Shown: positions 8,090 through 18,927, numbered from the stretch's first letter. The stretch is DNA of 64,000 nucleotides from an uncultured Burkholderiaceae bacterium (GCA_937871985.1 CALMPB010000327.1:1-64000); one strand, 5' to 3'. Numbers and translations: made by a program. Notes: a model not told the origin generated them from the letters alone.

Positions 8090-10714
8090 CTAGCCCTCGA
8101 GCCGCTGCTGCACCCAGCCTTGCACCTGGGACAGCACACCCGGCAACGCCGCTTCGTCGGTGCCGCCGCCCATGGCCATGTCGGGGCGCCCGCCGCCCTT
8201 GCCGCCGATTTGCCCGGCCACCATGCCAACCAGGTCGCCCGCCTTGACCTTGCCGGCAAGCTCGGAGGCCACGCCGGCCACCAGGCTGACCCGCCCGTCG
8301 GCCACGGCGGCAAGCACCACCACGGCGGGTTTCAGGTTGTCTTTCAATTGGTCGACCATGCTGCGCAAGGCCTTGGGATCGGCTCCGGGAATGATCCGGG
8401 CCAGAAGCTTGACGCCGCCCGGCAACTCGACGGCCTTGCCGGCCAGATCGTTGCCCGCCGCCGCGGCCAGCTTGTTTTTCGCCTGATCCAGATCGCGTTC
8501 GAGCGACTTGACCTGCGCCTGCACCTGGGCGATGCGCTCGGGCAGATCGGCCGGCTGGGCCTTGAGCAAGGCGGCGGCATGCAGCAAGGCGCCGTTGGTC
8601 TGCTGGGCCCAGGCCAGGGCGTTGTCGCCGGTAACGGCCTCGACGCGGCGCACGCCCGCGGCGACCCCGCCTTCGGAAACGATTTTGAACAGCCCGATAT
8701 CGCCGGTGCGCTGCACATGCGTGCCGCCGCACAGCTCGCGTGAAAAGCCGATGTCCAGCACCCGCACGACATCGCCGTATTTTTCGCCGAACAGCGCCAT
8801 GGCGCCGCCCTTGACCGCGTCATCGTAGGCCATGACCTGCGACACCACCGGCGCATTGGCCAGCACCTGGGCATTGACGATCTGCTCGATGCGCACGATC
8901 TGCTCGTCGGTGACGGGCGCGTCATGGGCGAAATCGAACCGGGTCTTGTCGGGATCGACCAGCGAGCCGCGCTGCTGAACGTGGCCGCCCAGCACTTCGC
9001 GCAAGGCCTTGTGCATGAGGTGGGTGGCCGAGTGGTTGCGCATGGTGCGCGCCCGGCGCTCGCCGTCGACCTGGGCCTGGACCGTATCGCCCACATGCAA
9101 GACGCCTTCCAGGAGCTTGCCGTGATGGCCGAACACATTGCTTTGAACCTTTTGCGTGTCGAGCACATGGAAACGGGCGGCGCCCGCGACCAGTTCGCCC
9201 GTGTCGCCGACCTGCCCGCCCGATTCGGCATAGAACGGCGTGGCGTCGAGCACCACGATGGCGTCCTGCCCCGCAGTGACGGCATCGACTTCGACGCCGT
9301 CCACATACAGCGCCGTGACGGCGCCCTGCCCCTGCAAATGCTCGTAGCCGTCGAAGCGGGTCTGAGCACCGTGGTAGCTCAGGCCTTGAGCCGCCTTGAA
9401 CTTGCCCGCGGCCCGGGCCTGGTCGCGCTGGCGGGCCATGGCGACCTCGAACCCGTCGTGGTCGACTTCCACGGAACGCTCGCGGCAGATGTCGGCGGTA
9501 AGGTCGACGGGAAAGCCGTAGGTATCGTAAAGCGTGAACAAGGTCTGCCCATCGAGCACGCCTTTTTCGGGAATGTCGGCCAGCGCGGCATCGAGAATGC
9601 GCATGCCGTTTTCCAGCGTTTCGCTGAAACGCTCTTCTTCCTGCTTGATGACCTGTTCGACACGTTCCTGGTTGCGGACGAGTTCGGGATAGGCGTCGCC
9701 CATTTCGGCGACGAGATCGGCCACCAGCTTGTAGAAGAACAGCTTGGCCTGGCCCAGTTTGTGGCCGTGGCGCAAGGCGCGGCGCACAATGCGGCGCAGC
9801 ACGTAGCCGCGGCCCTCGTTGCTGGGGATGACGCCGTCGACGATAAGAAAGCTGCAGGCGCGGATATGGTCGGCGATGACCTTGAGCGAATTGTTGCCGA
9901 GGTCGGTGGTGCCGGTTTCGCGCGCGGCGGCCTTGATGAGCGCCTGGAACAGGTCGATTTCGTAGTTGGAATGCACGTGCTGCAGCACGGCGGCTATGCG
10001 CTCCAGCCCCATGCCGGTGTCCACGCAGGGTTTGGGCAGGGGTTCCATATGGCCCGAGGCATCGCGCTCGAACTGCATGAAAACCAGGTTCCAGATCTCG
10101 ATGTAGCGGTCGCCGTCTTCTTCGGGAGAGCCCGGGGGGCCGCCCCAGATTTCGGGGCCGTGATCGTAGAAGATTTCGGAACAGGGGCCGCAAGGGCCGG
10201 TGTCGGCCATTTGCCAAAAGTTGTCGGACGCATAGCGGGCGCCCTTGTTGTCGCCGATGCGTATGATGCGCTCGGCCGGCACCTTGATTTCCTTGGCCCA
10301 GATATCGTAGGCCTCGTCGTCTTCCTGGTAAACCGTGACCCACAGTTTTTCGGCCGGCAGCTTGTACACCTCGGTGAGCAGCTCCCAGGCATAGCGGATG
10401 GCATCGTGCTTGAAATAGTCGCCGAAGCTGAAATTGCCCAGCATTTCGAAAAACGTGTGATGGCGCGCCGTATAGCCCACGTTTTCCAGGTCGTTGTGCT
10501 TGCCGCCGGCCCGCACGCAGCGCTGCGAGCTGGTGGCGCGATGATACGGGCGGGTTTCTTTGCCTGTGAACACATCCTTGAATTGCACCATCCCCGCGTT
10601 GGTGAACAGCAAGGTGGGGTCGTTGCCCGGAATCAGGGACGACGAAGGCACGACGTGGTGGCCTTTGGACTCAAAAAAGGACAAAAACTTGCGACGGATT
10701 TCGGATGTTTTCAT
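8090..10714 (-). CDS. alaS: Alanyl-tRNA synthetase
   Basis: Class II synthetase of 874 residues, the usual length. The aminoacylation core begins [25 protein letters not shown]. The editing-domain zinc ligands are visible as [11 protein letters not shown] (HxxxH, near residue 558) and [11 protein letters not shown] near residue 660. The C-terminal glycine-rich DHHA1-like C-Ala domain ends [20 protein letters not shown]. The ATG start reproduces the conserved N-terminus. tusA follows in the same transcript. Confidence 0.98.
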   Translation of the reverse strand: MKTSEIRRKFLSFFESKGHHVVPSSSLIPGNDPTLLFTNAGMVQFKDVFTGKETRPYHRATSSQRCVRAGGKHNDLENVGYTARHHTFFEMLGNFSFGDYFKHDAIRYAWELLTEVYKLPAEKLWVTVYQEDDEAYDIWAKEIKVPAERIIRIGDNKGARYASDNFWQMADTGPCGPCSEIFYDHGPEIWGGPPGSPEEDGDRYIEIWNLVFMQFERDASGHMEPLPKPCVDTGMGLERIAAVLQHVHSNYEIDLFQALIKAAARETGTTDLGNNSLKVIADHIRACSFLIVDGVIPSNEGRGYVLRRIVRRALRHGHKLGQAKLFFYKLVADLVAEMGDAYPELVRNQERVEQVIKQEEERFSETLENGMRILDAALADIPEKGVLDGQTLFTLYDTYGFPVDLTADICRERSVEVDHDGFEVAMARQRDQARAAGKFKAAQGLSYHGAQTRFDGYEHLQGQGAVTALYVDGVEVDAVTAGQDAIVVLDATPFYAESGGQVGDTGELVAGAARFHVLDTQKVQSNVFGHHGKLLEGVLHVGDTVQAQVDGERRARTMRNHSATHLMHKALREVLGGHVQQRGSLVDPDKTRFDFAHDAPVTDEQIVRIEQIVNAQVLANAPVVSQVMAYDDAVKGGAMALFGEKYGDVVRVLDIGFSRELCGGTHVQRTGDIGLFKIVSEGGVAAGVRRVEAVTGDNALAWAQQTNGALLHAAALLKAQPADLPERIAQVQAQVKSLERDLDQAKNKLAAAAGNDLAGKAVELPGGVKLLARIIPGADPKALRSMVDQLKDNLKPAVVVLAAVADGRVSLVAGVASELAGKVKAGDLVGMVAGQIGGKGGGRPDMAMGGGTDEAALPGVLSQVQGWVQQRLEG

Positions 10715-10747
10715 TAGACAAAAATGCTAAATGACAGGTAACCGCTG

Positions 10748-10753
10748 ATTATA
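10748..10753 (-). promoter_or_regulatory. Candidate -10 box of alaS
   Basis: A perfect TATAAT on the minus strand overlaps the stop codon region of xdhC, about 33 bp upstream of alaS. This would give alaS its own promoter at the end of the purine operon. The -35 is poorly defined; TTGCTG lies 19 bp away. Confidence 0.45.
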
Positions 10754-11837
10754 GAGGATTACCGGATTCATCCAGCAAGGGAAGCAATTGCGCCACCACC
10801 GAAACCGCGATGACGCTGGGCAGTTTGCTGGAGGTGGACACCAGTCCGATGGGGCACTGCATGCGGGCTACCAGCTCGGCGGGAAAGCGTTGCCGCAACT
10901 GCGAAATGAAGCGCGTCTTTTTGGTGGCCGAGCCGATCAGCCCCAGGAAACGGAACGGCTTATGGCGGAAGACCTGCTCGATGATTTCCAGATCCAGTGC
11001 GTGGCTGTGCGTAAGAATCAGCCAATAGGCGTTGTCGGGGCAATCCCGGACATCATCGGCGTCGCCCTCCAGGCATACGACGTTCTCGGGAATGGTCTCG
11101 GGCCACCAGTCGTCGCGGGGATCCAGCCATACGACCCGCACCGGCAGGTCGCCCAGCAACCGCACAATGGCGCGGCCCACATGGCCCGCGCCGCACACGA
11201 CCACATCCAGGGCCGGCGCGGAAACAACATCGGTCAGAAGGCCGCTGCGCGCGTCCCAATGCGTGCAAAAGTGCGTTTCCGCGGCGCTTGGCGCCCCGCT
11301 ACCCGCATCCCTCGCCGTATCGCCGGCGCCGGTAAAGGCTGGCCCGCCCCCGCCGGCAGTAATGGCGACGTCGCTTTCACCCTGATCGACGAAGCCGGAG
11401 GCATCCACACCGTCCAGCGGCACGATCACCCGGCGCTGGACGGCCTCTTCGAGTTCCAGCCGCGACGCCAGTTCGTCGCACCAGCGCAAGTCGCGCCGAT
11501 CCAGGTACTCGAAAGACAGCCACACCACCCCGCCGCAACACTGGCCCAGCCTGGCGCCAAGCGGATAGCGGATGGTCTGGCGGCGCTGGCGGCCTGCGTC
11601 GGCCAGCATTTGCCTGGCCAGCTCGATGGCCTGCTGCTCGAGGTGGCCTCCTCCGACGGTGTCGTGCGCGCCAAAGGCGTCGACCCACATTTTGGCTCCG
11701 GCGTCCCGCGGCGCCGAACCCTTGACCTGCGCCACCGTCACCAGCACCACGGGTTGGCCCCGCCGCAGGCTGTTCTGCGTGGCCTGCAGCCAGGAGGGCC
11801 TGGATACCGGCCGGCGCAATGCAACCGTGTCAGACAT
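10749..11837 (-). CDS. xdhC: Xanthine dehydrogenase accessory protein XdhC
   Basis: Chaperone that binds molybdenum cofactor, promotes its sulfuration and inserts it into the XDH large subunit. It has 362 residues. The N-terminal XdhC/CoxI domain shows VLVTVAQVKGSAPRDAGAKM and a cysteine-containing GARLGQCCGGVVWLSFE. The C-terminal Rossmann-like domain shows DVVVCGAGHVGRAIVRLLG and LGLIGSATKKTRF. Its ATG overlaps the xdhB stop by 8 bp (ATGTCTGA), showing translational coupling, and this fixes the start. It is the last gene of the purine operon. Confidence 0.94.
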   Translation of the reverse strand: MSDTVALRRPVSRPSWLQATQNSLRRGQPVVLVTVAQVKGSAPRDAGAKMWVDAFGAHDTVGGGHLEQQAIELARQMLADAGRQRRQTIRYPLGARLGQCCGGVVWLSFEYLDRRDLRWCDELASRLELEEAVQRRVIVPLDGVDASGFVDQGESDVAITAGGGGPAFTGAGDTARDAGSGAPSAAETHFCTHWDARSGLLTDVVSAPALDVVVCGAGHVGRAIVRLLGDLPVRVVWLDPRDDWWPETIPENVVCLEGDADDVRDCPDNAYWLILTHSHALDLEIIEQVFRHKPFRFLGLIGSATKKTRFISQLRQRFPAELVARMQCPIGLVSTSSKLPSVIAVSVVAQLLPLLDESGNPL

Positions 11838-14235
11838 CGCCCGGCCCGGAACTGGCCGCTCCCATGACGGGCTCGGCCAGCGTCTGCGCGGAGCCCAGAT
11901 CGTCTTCGGCAAGAACACCCACACCCAGGGCCGAGCCCTCGTTGACGCTTTCCAGCGCCCACAGTACGCGCTCTGCCGTCGCGGGCGCGTTCAGCGGCAC
12001 GGTGACCCCCGGGGCCGCCGTGGCGGCGATGGCGTCGCGGATGGCCAGGAATACGGAAATGGCGGTGGGCAGCGGCGGCTCGCCCACCGCCTTGGACTGG
12101 TAGATATTGTTCTCGGTATTGCCATTGTCGAAAAACGCGATATTCAGCGCCGGCGGACAGTCGGACACCGACGGAATCTTGTAGGTCGACGGCGCATGGG
12201 TCATCAATTTGCCTTTGTCGTTCCACCATAGTTCTTCGGTGGTCAGCCATCCCATGCCCTGGATGAAGCCGCCTTCGACCTGGCCGCCATCGACCGCCGG
12301 ATTGATGCTGCGTCCGCCGTCGTAAAGAATGTCGGCCCGCAGCAGCTTGTTCTCGCCGGTAAGGGTGTCGACGACGACTTCGGCGCATGCCGCCGCATAG
12401 ACGAAATAATAAAAGGGCCGGCCGGTGAGCGTCTTGACGTCGTAGTGGATTTTTGGCGTGCGGTAGAACCCCGACGACCACAAAGGAATGCGCGCCATAT
12501 AGGCTTCGTGCACGAACTCGGCGAACGGCAGCGTAATACGGTCGCCGCAGACGACTTCATTGTTGCGGAACTGGATATGGGCTTCGTCGCAGCCATAGTG
12601 GTCGGCGGCGAATGCCGTGAGCGCCGCCTTGATTTTGCGCGCGGCGTCCTGAGCGGCCTTGCCGTTGAGGTCGGAGCCCGTGGAAGCCGCCGTCGCCGAC
12701 GTATTGGCGACTTTGGAAGTATCGGCGGCCGATACGCGCACATGCGCAATGTCCAGGCCCAGTTCCTCGGCCACGACCTGCGCCACCTTGGTGTTCAGAC
12801 CCTGGCCCATTTCGGTGCCGCCATGGTTGATCAGCACCGAGCCATCGGTATACACGTGCAGCAAGGCGCCGGCCTGGTTCAGGAAGGTGGCGGTAAACGA
12901 AATGCCGAACTTCACCGGCACCAGCGCCAGGCCTTTTTTAAGGATGCGGCTTCGCGCGTTGAAGGCATCGATCTGCTTGCGGCGCTCGCGGTATTGGCTG
13001 CTGGCCTCGAGCTGGTCGACCAGCTCATGCACGACGTTGTCCTCGACCACCATTTGATACGGCGTGACATTGCGGTCGGTGCGCCCGTAAAAATTGAGCT
13101 TGCGCACATCGAGCGGATCCTTGCCCAGCCTGCGGGCGATGTCGTCGATGATGTATTCGATGCACAAGATGCCTTGCGGGCCGCCGAAACCGCGGAACGC
13201 GGTATTGGACTGCGTGTTGGTCTTGACCCGCAGCGACAGGATGTCGAAGGTCTCGAGATAGTAGGCGTTGTCTGAGTGGAACACCTGGCGGTCGGCCACC
13301 GCACCCGAAAGATCGGCGGAGTAGCCGCAACGCAGTTGCTGCTCGAACGCCACCGCCTTGATCAAGCCTTCGTCGGTATAGGCGACGTCGTACAGCACAC
13401 GAAAATCGTGGCGCTTGCCCGTGATGGTGAAGTCGTCGTCGCGATCCGCGCGTATTTTGACGGGCTTGCCGGTGCGCCGGGCCAGCAGGGCCGCCGCCGT
13501 GGCGAACGGCCAGGACTGGCTTTCCTTGCCGCCGAATCCGCCGCCCATGCGCCGGCATTGCACCTTGACGGTATGCGAGGGCTGGCCCAGCATGTGCGCC
13601 ACCATGTGCTGCATTTCGGAAGGGTGCTGGGTGGAGCAATAAATCTGGAATTCGCCGTCTTCGCCCGGCACGGCATAGGCGACCTGGCCTTCGAGGTAGA
13701 ACTGTTCCTGGCCGCCGCAATACAGTTCGCCCTGATACCGGTTGGGGCCTTGCGCGAGCGCGGCCGGCACATCGCCCCGCGAAATGCGTACCGGCGGCAA
13801 GACATAAGACTTGCGCGCCGCGCCCTCTTCGACCGTCAGCACCGGCTCCAGGTCTTCGTATTCGATACGCGCCAGTTGCACGGCACGGCGCGCCAGGTCG
13901 TGGGTGGCGGCAGCCACCGCGAATATCGGCTGGCCCAGGTATTCGACCTTGCCGTCGGCGAAAATCGGCTCGTCCTGGATGTAGGAGCCCAAATACTTTT
14001 CGCCGGGAACATCGTCCAGCGTGACGACCGCCGCAACGCCCGGAGCGGCGGCGACCGCCGAGAGATCCATGGACACGATGCGCGCATGCGCCCGCGCGGA
14101 CGTGCCCAGCGCCCCGTGCAGGCTATGGGCGAGCTCGGGGATGTCGTCGGTGTACTGGGCGCTACCCGTGACGTGCAGATGCGCGCTTTCGTGCGGCAGC
14201 GCCTTGCCGACGGTTTGATAGGTTTTTACAGACAT
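11830..14235 (-). CDS. xdhB: Xanthine dehydrogenase, molybdopterin-binding large subunit
   Basis: Catalytic subunit that oxidises hypoxanthine and xanthine to urate. It has 801 residues. The molybdopterin contact GGGFGGKES is near residue 235. The C-terminal segment SKAVGEPPLPTAISVF carries the glutamate that acts as the catalytic base in this family. The N-terminus (KTYQTVGKALPHESAHLHVTG) matches XdhB proteins of split bacterial enzymes. It follows xdhA by 12 bp and overlaps xdhC by 8 bp. It acts with XdhA as a heteromultimer in the cytoplasm. Confidence 0.97.
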   Translation of the reverse strand: MSVKTYQTVGKALPHESAHLHVTGSAQYTDDIPELAHSLHGALGTSARAHARIVSMDLSAVAAAPGVAAVVTLDDVPGEKYLGSYIQDEPIFADGKVEYLGQPIFAVAAATHDLARRAVQLARIEYEDLEPVLTVEEGAARKSYVLPPVRISRGDVPAALAQGPNRYQGELYCGGQEQFYLEGQVAYAVPGEDGEFQIYCSTQHPSEMQHMVAHMLGQPSHTVKVQCRRMGGGFGGKESQSWPFATAAALLARRTGKPVKIRADRDDDFTITGKRHDFRVLYDVAYTDEGLIKAVAFEQQLRCGYSADLSGAVADRQVFHSDNAYYLETFDILSLRVKTNTQSNTAFRGFGGPQGILCIEYIIDDIARRLGKDPLDVRKLNFYGRTDRNVTPYQMVVEDNVVHELVDQLEASSQYRERRKQIDAFNARSRILKKGLALVPVKFGISFTATFLNQAGALLHVYTDGSVLINHGGTEMGQGLNTKVAQVVAEELGLDIAHVRVSAADTSKVANTSATAASTGSDLNGKAAQDAARKIKAALTAFAADHYGCDEAHIQFRNNEVVCGDRITLPFAEFVHEAYMARIPLWSSGFYRTPKIHYDVKTLTGRPFYYFVYAAACAEVVVDTLTGENKLLRADILYDGGRSINPAVDGGQVEGGFIQGMGWLTTEELWWNDKGKLMTHAPSTYKIPSVSDCPPALNIAFFDNGNTENNIYQSKAVGEPPLPTAISVFLAIRDAIAATAAPGVTVPLNAPATAERVLWALESVNEGSALGVGVLAEDDLGSAQTLAEPVMGAASSGPGDV

Positions 14236-14247
14236 GAGACCCCCTGA

Positions 14248-15693
14248 CTAAATGCGAGTATCGGTCATGCCGGTGCTCTCGAGATAAAAACGGTACAACA
14301 GGTTGCGCGCCGCCTTCAGGCGGTAGGCGCCGGTGGCGCGCATGTCGGTCATGGGCTGGTAGTCCTGCTCCAGCGCATCCATGGCCTTGGCGACGGCCGC
14401 CTCGTCCCAACTCTGGCCATCCAGCGCCTGCTCGGCATGCGGAGCGCGGCGCGACGTGGCCGCCATGCCGCCGTGCGCAATACGCACCGACGCCACCCTG
14501 CCCTGGTCGACCCGCAGCGCATAGGCGCCGCATACCGCCGAGATGTCCTGATCGACGCGCTTGGAAAGCTTGTAGGTGGCCACCTGGACGTCGGCGGCCC
14601 GCAAGGGGATGAGCAAAGCCTCGACGAACTCGCCCGGTTCGCGGGCCTGCTTGCGGTAGTCGAGGTACAGGTCTTCGAGCGGCAGTTCGCGCCGGCGCCC
14701 GCCCTTGCGCAGCACCACCCGCGCCTGGATGGCGATGAGGAACGGCGCGCTGTCGCCGATGGGCGACCCATTGGCGACATTGCCCACCAGGGTTCCCGAA
14801 TTGCGGATGGGCATGGATGCAAAGCGCTTCCAGAGCTCGAGCACCTCGGGATACTCGTTGGCGACGGCCGCATAGCCGTCGTTCAGCAAGACCGTGGCGC
14901 CGATGCGCAAACAGTCGCCCTGATGCTCGATTTGATTGAGCTCGGCGACGGCGCCCAGATAGATGAGGTCGTCGAACGACCGAAGCTGCTTGGTCACCAT
15001 GAGGCCGACATCGGTGCCGCCCGCCAGCAGCATGGCTTCGGGGCGGGCCGCGTAGAGCTCGGCCAGCTCGTCCAGCGTGGTTGGCGCAAAATACCGTTGC
15101 CCCGCGGATTCGAGGTACAAAGAGGTCTTGCACGATTCCTGCAGTTCGACAAGCTGCCGTTCGATGCGTTCGATATCGAGCCTGGCCTCGGGATAATTGC
15201 CCATGTTGAGCGCGGCGTCGATGATCGGCCGATAGCCGGTGCAGCGGCACAGATTGCCCGAAAGATTGTCGAGCACCTCTTCGCGGACGGGGCGCGTCAG
15301 GCCGTTTTGATACATGGTGTACATGGACATGATGAAGCCCGGCGTGCAGAATCCGCACTGCGACCCATGATGATCGATCATGGCCTGCTGCACGGGATGC
15401 AGGCCGCCGTCGCCGCCGGCCACGGCCTCGACCGTCCAGACGGCCCGGCCATCCAGGGTTGGTAAAAAGCGGATACAGGCATTGACGGCCCGGAATTCGA
15501 CCTGGCCGTCGGCCCCCAGGCTGGCTTCGGTAACCGTGCAGGCGCCGCAGTCGCCCTCCGCGCAACCTTCCTTGGTGCCGGTAAGCCCCGCCTGCTCGCG
15601 CAAATACTGCAATACCGTCTGCGTGGGCGACACGGGCGTTACATGCTGCAACCGTCCATTCAAATAGAAACTGACGACCTGCCTTTGACTCAT
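14248..15693 (-). CDS. xdhA: Xanthine dehydrogenase small subunit (2Fe-2S and FAD domains)
   Basis: Electron-transfer subunit of 481 residues. Two [2Fe-2S] clusters are read directly. The plant-ferredoxin-type site is CAEGDCGACTV near residue 44. The second site is CGFCTPGF plus CRCTGYRPI near residues 113-152. The FAD-binding domain follows (PTTLDELAELYAARPEAMLLAGGTD region, then RNSGTLVGNVANGSPIGD). It passes electrons from the Mo site of XdhB to NAD. It lies 24 bp after allA and 12 bp before xdhB. Confidence 0.97.
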   Translation of the reverse strand: MSQRQVVSFYLNGRLQHVTPVSPTQTVLQYLREQAGLTGTKEGCAEGDCGACTVTEASLGADGQVEFRAVNACIRFLPTLDGRAVWTVEAVAGGDGGLHPVQQAMIDHHGSQCGFCTPGFIMSMYTMYQNGLTRPVREEVLDNLSGNLCRCTGYRPIIDAALNMGNYPEARLDIERIERQLVELQESCKTSLYLESAGQRYFAPTTLDELAELYAARPEAMLLAGGTDVGLMVTKQLRSFDDLIYLGAVAELNQIEHQGDCLRIGATVLLNDGYAAVANEYPEVLELWKRFASMPIRNSGTLVGNVANGSPIGDSAPFLIAIQARVVLRKGGRRRELPLEDLYLDYRKQAREPGEFVEALLIPLRAADVQVATYKLSKRVDQDISAVCGAYALRVDQGRVASVRIAHGGMAATSRRAPHAEQALDGQSWDEAAVAKAMDALEQDYQPMTDMRATGAYRLKAARNLLYRFYLESTGMTDTRI

Positions 15694-15717
15694 TGCTGTC
15701 TCCCGACTTCTGGGTGG

Positions 15718-16254
15718 TTACCGGGCGCTTGGCGGGTCAGCCGCCTCGTCCAGAAACGACCCATCTACCGTATAGTGTTGATCTAAATCGCTTTCATCGC
15801 AATTGGGGGCGGTGCCGATGCGATCGACCACGACGAATTGCCCCTTCCTGCCCAGGGTCATGAGGGGGTGATGCCATGTCCCCTGGAAATAATTGACGCC
15901 CTGCCCGCCGTCGGCGAGAAACGCGCATATGCCCGTCTCGTCGGGCCTGCCGTTGGCGCCATTAGGCGCAACCACGATGACGAACGAGGCGCCGTCGACG
16001 GGTATCCATGACTGGCTGCCAAGCGGATGGCGCTCCAGCATGGATATGCTCAGGGGAAACGCAAAGGCGTCGCCCAAGGCCAGGCTGATTCCGGCATGGC
16101 CGTCGGCGCCGCTGACCTGTACGGTGCCCTGGCCATGGTAGCGGCGGGTGGTTCCGTTATTGATGGGAAACCAGTCCCGGCCCCCCATTTCGATGACATC
16201 GCCGAACTGGGCGAAACGGGACTGCGTCAAACGCTGTAGTTTCAAAATCGGCAA
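15718..16254 (-). CDS. allA: Ureidoglycolate lyase
   Basis: Cleaves ureidoglycolate to glyoxylate and urea, the last step of the pathway encoded here. It has 178 residues, cupin-like. Recognisable segments are ERHPLGSQSWIPVDG near residue 76 and NYFQGTWHHPLMTLG near residue 122, the latter with the paired histidines of AllA. No ATG fits. The start is a TTG preceded by AGGAGA at about 7 nt, giving an N-terminus reading (M)PILKLQRLTQSRFAQFGDVIE that matches the family. It lies 112 bp after alc and 24 bp before xdhA. Confidence 0.93.
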   Translation of the reverse strand: MPILKLQRLTQSRFAQFGDVIEMGGRDWFPINNGTTRRYHGQGTVQVSGADGHAGISLALGDAFAFPLSISMLERHPLGSQSWIPVDGASFVIVVAPNGANGRPDETGICAFLADGGQGVNYFQGTWHHPLMTLGRKGQFVVVDRIGTAPNCDESDLDQHYTVDGSFLDEAADPPSAR

Positions 16255-16366
16255 TCTGTGTCTCCTGGATCGGCGTTCGCGCCCGGTGCGCGCCGCCGTC
16301 TTGTTTTTTTGTTGCCGGTCCGGCAGGCTTGCGGCATGCCGGGCCCGGTGCCAAGGCGCAAAACGG

Positions 16367-17407
16367 CTATTGCGCCAGGCGGCCCCATATGCGCAGCCGG
16401 CTGATGCCGCCGTCGGGAATCATGTTCAGCTTGACATGGGTGACCGGCCCCAGCGGCTGGATATGTTCGGTCGTATAAAAATGCTGCTTGTCGGCTTCGG
16501 TTTTTTGCTCGCCCAGCAGGACGGGCCAGAACATGGCCTGGGTGATGACGGATTGGTCGGTGCCGCCCGAAACATGCGCGGCCTGCAGGGAAATACGGTC
16601 GGGATAGTTGCCCTTGAAATGCGCCGTGTCGACCTCGATTTTCTCGACGATGGCCGCATGGCCCAGCTCGACGATGCACCAGTCGTGGCCCGGATCGCGG
16701 CGACGGCGCGTTTCCCAGCCATCGCCCATGTTGACGCCGCGCCCCGGCATGATGAGACGGAACGGCACACCGAAATGCGCGTCGTTGTAGCCCACGATGC
16801 GCCCGCCCGCCGCCAGCGCGGAGACTTCGTGCAGCGCATTGGCGTCCAGCGCCTTCCAGTCGCAAACGGTTTGGCCGTAGATACGCAGGCGCGCGACGCC
16901 CCCATCGGGGTAGATGTTCAGGCGGCAATGCGTCCAGGCGCGCCCATCGTCCAGCTCGATGAAATGATGCGAATTGCCGGCCAGCGACGTGGCGGGCACG
17001 AGTTCCGTCCATACCGTGCTCTGGTCGGGTTCGGTGCTGCAATAGCATGCCTGCAGCGACGCCGCGGGCGGAAAGTTGCCGGTGAAATGGCTGGTGTCGA
17101 TATCCACGCCCTTGATGACCCCGGGCAGGCCCAGCCTGACGACGGCATGGTCATGGCCGGCATGGCGTTTGCGCCGGGTTTCCCAGCCATCCATCCATTT
17201 TCCATGGTCGTCGAACTTGCCCACCACGAACACCGGCTCGGAAGCCTGCAGCATGCGATTGGCGGCGGCGAACCATTCATCCGAGCACGACACGACGGTG
17301 GCTCCGAAATCGGCCGACGCCAGATTGGCATGCCGGGTGGCGAACGCGGGCAACTCCACGCTGGGGGCGTTCAAGACAGTACCTGCGGGTAAATTGGGGG
17401 CTGCCAT
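16367..17407 (-). CDS. alc: Allantoicase
   Basis: Hydrolyses allantoate to ureidoglycolate and urea. It has 346 residues and is made of two homologous halves. The first carries [20 protein letters not shown] and [19 protein letters not shown]. The second repeats the pattern as [20 protein letters not shown] and [19 protein letters not shown]. This internal duplication is the hallmark of the family. It lies between uraD (57 bp upstream) and allA. Having allantoicase rather than allantoate amidohydrolase means nitrogen is released as urea rather than ammonia at this step. Confidence 0.97.
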   Translation of the reverse strand: MAAPNLPAGTVLNAPSVELPAFATRHANLASADFGATVVSCSDEWFAAANRMLQASEPVFVVGKFDDHGKWMDGWETRRKRHAGHDHAVVRLGLPGVIKGVDIDTSHFTGNFPPAASLQACYCSTEPDQSTVWTELVPATSLAGNSHHFIELDDGRAWTHCRLNIYPDGGVARLRIYGQTVCDWKALDANALHEVSALAAGGRIVGYNDAHFGVPFRLIMPGRGVNMGDGWETRRRRDPGHDWCIVELGHAAIVEKIEVDTAHFKGNYPDRISLQAAHVSGGTDQSVITQAMFWPVLLGEQKTEADKQHFYTTEHIQPLGPVTHVKLNMIPDGGISRLRIWGRLAQ

Positions 17408-17464
17408 TGCAAAATCACTCCTGACGAAAAACAGCGCGCCGGTCTAAGGGCCGGCCCCTTGCGA

Positions 17465-17983
17465 TTACTCGCGAATAAGGTCGTCGAGCCGAAGGCGCCC
17501 GATTTTGTATATCTGGGCCAGGTTCTCGGCCATTTCGGCGTCGGGCGCAAGGCTCAGGCGCCGCTGAAACTGCTCGATGATGCCGGCGCGGTCGTAGCCG
17601 CGCACGGCAAGAATGAACGGAAAGCCGAACTTCTCGCGATACGCCTGGTTGAGCGAGGTAAGCGCGGCGAACTCTTCCGGCGAGCAATTGGCCAGGCCGG
17701 CGCCCGCCTGCTCGGAGCTGGACTCGGGCGTGAGCTCGCCCCTGACTGCGGCCTTGCCGGCCAGTTCGGGGTGGGCGCGGATGAGCGTCAGCCAGGTATC
17801 TCGCCCCGCCCGCTCGATACACGCGACCATGGCCCGATGCAGAGCCTCCACACTGGCAAACGGCCTCTGGCTCGCCACCCCCTGCGCCACCCACGGCGAA
17901 TGCTCGAAGACACCGCCCAAAACGCGCACGAAATCCTCTTCGGAGGCGGCGTTCAAGTCAGCCAATGCGATGGCGGCGCTCAT
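17465..17983 (-). CDS. uraD: OHCU decarboxylase (2-oxo-4-hydroxy-4-carboxy-5-ureidoimidazoline decarboxylase)
   Basis: Converts OHCU to S-allantoin, ensuring stereospecific product. It has 172 residues. The active-site histidine is in LIRAHPELAGKAAV near residue 71, followed by the SSEQAGAGL serine/glutamate segment. The C-terminal FPFILAVRGYDRAGIIEQF block is also typical. Its ATG overlaps the puuE stop as ATGA, which settles the start over longer in-frame options. Confidence 0.95.
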   Translation of the reverse strand: MSAAIALADLNAASEEDFVRVLGGVFEHSPWVAQGVASQRPFASVEALHRAMVACIERAGRDTWLTLIRAHPELAGKAAVRGELTPESSSEQAGAGLANCSPEEFAALTSLNQAYREKFGFPFILAVRGYDRAGIIEQFQRRLSLAPDAEMAENLAQIYKIGRLRLDDLIRE

Positions 17984-18915
17984 GGCTCGCTCCCGTCGCA
18001 GTAGGGATGATGCTCCCGCCAATGCCTGGCGATATCGACGCGGCGGCAAATCCAGACACGCTCGTGTTTTTGCGCATAGTCCAGAAAGCGCTGCAGCGCG
18101 GCAAAGCGCCCCGGGCGCCCGGTAAGGCGGCAATGCAGGCCCACCGACATCATCTTGGGCGACGTTTCGCCTTCGGCATACAGGACATCGAAGGCATCCT
18201 TGAGATAGCTGAAAAAGTGTTCGGAAGTATTGAAACCCTGGGGCGTGGCGAAACGCATGTCGTTGGTATCGAGCGTATACGGCACGATAAGCTGGGGAGT
18301 GGGACTGCCGTCGCTTTTTTCGACCTCCATCCAGAAAGGCAGGTCGTCGCCGTAATAGTCCGAGTCGTACAGGAAGCCGCCCTCGTCGGCCACCAGGCGG
18401 CGCGTATTGGGGCTGTCGCGCCCGGTGTACCAGCCATAGGGATGTTCGCCGGTAATGCCGCGGATGATTTCAACGCAGTGCAGCATGTGTTCGCGTTCGA
18501 TGTTCTCGGCCACCGATTGATAGTGGATCCAGCGATAGCCGTGGCAGGCGATTTCGTGGCCCAGTTCGACGAAAGCGCGGGCCACGTCGGGGTTGCGCTC
18601 CAGCGCCATGCCGATGCCGAACACCGTAAGCGGCAGGCCGCGCCGCTCGAACTCGCGCAGGATCCGCCATACGCCGGCCCGCGAACCGTATTCGTAAATC
18701 GACTCCATCGACATATGCCTGGAGGAATAGGCATCGGCGCCGACGATTTCCGACAGGAATTGCTCGGAGCCCGAATCCCCGTGCAACACGCAGTTTTCAC
18801 CGCCCTCTTCGTAGTTCATGACGAACTGCAGCGCGATGCGCGCCCCGCCCGGCCAGCTCGCCTGGGGGGGATTTTTGCCGTAGCCGATCAAATCGCGAGG
18901 ATATTGCTTGTTCAT
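17980..18915 (-). CDS. puuE: Allantoinase, PuuE type (polysaccharide-deacetylase fold)
   Basis: Hydrolyses allantoin to allantoate without metal, unlike the amidohydrolase-type AllB. It has 311 residues beginning YPRDLIGYGKNPPQASWPGGA, the classic PuuE N-terminus. It includes NYEEGGENCVLHGDSGSEQF, the deacetylase-like HEIACHGYRWIHYQ block near residue 122, and YGWYTGRDSPNTRRL. It is the second gene after gntR (12 bp gap) and overlaps uraD by 4 bp. Confidence 0.96.
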   Translation of the reverse strand: MNKQYPRDLIGYGKNPPQASWPGGARIALQFVMNYEEGGENCVLHGDSGSEQFLSEIVGADAYSSRHMSMESIYEYGSRAGVWRILREFERRGLPLTVFGIGMALERNPDVARAFVELGHEIACHGYRWIHYQSVAENIEREHMLHCVEIIRGITGEHPYGWYTGRDSPNTRRLVADEGGFLYDSDYYGDDLPFWMEVEKSDGSPTPQLIVPYTLDTNDMRFATPQGFNTSEHFFSYLKDAFDVLYAEGETSPKMMSVGLHCRLTGRPGRFAALQRFLDYAQKHERVWICRRVDIARHWREHHPYCDGSEP

Positions 18916-18927
18916 GGATGCTCCGGG

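Noticed and set aside
7764..8732. 322-codon frame opposite/overlapping alaS and tusA
   Set aside because: Arg/Gly/Ala-rich translation typical of an out-of-frame reading of alaS.
8924..10717. 597-codon frame on the plus strand over alaS
   Set aside because: Antisense shadow of alaS; no motifs, and alaS is certain.
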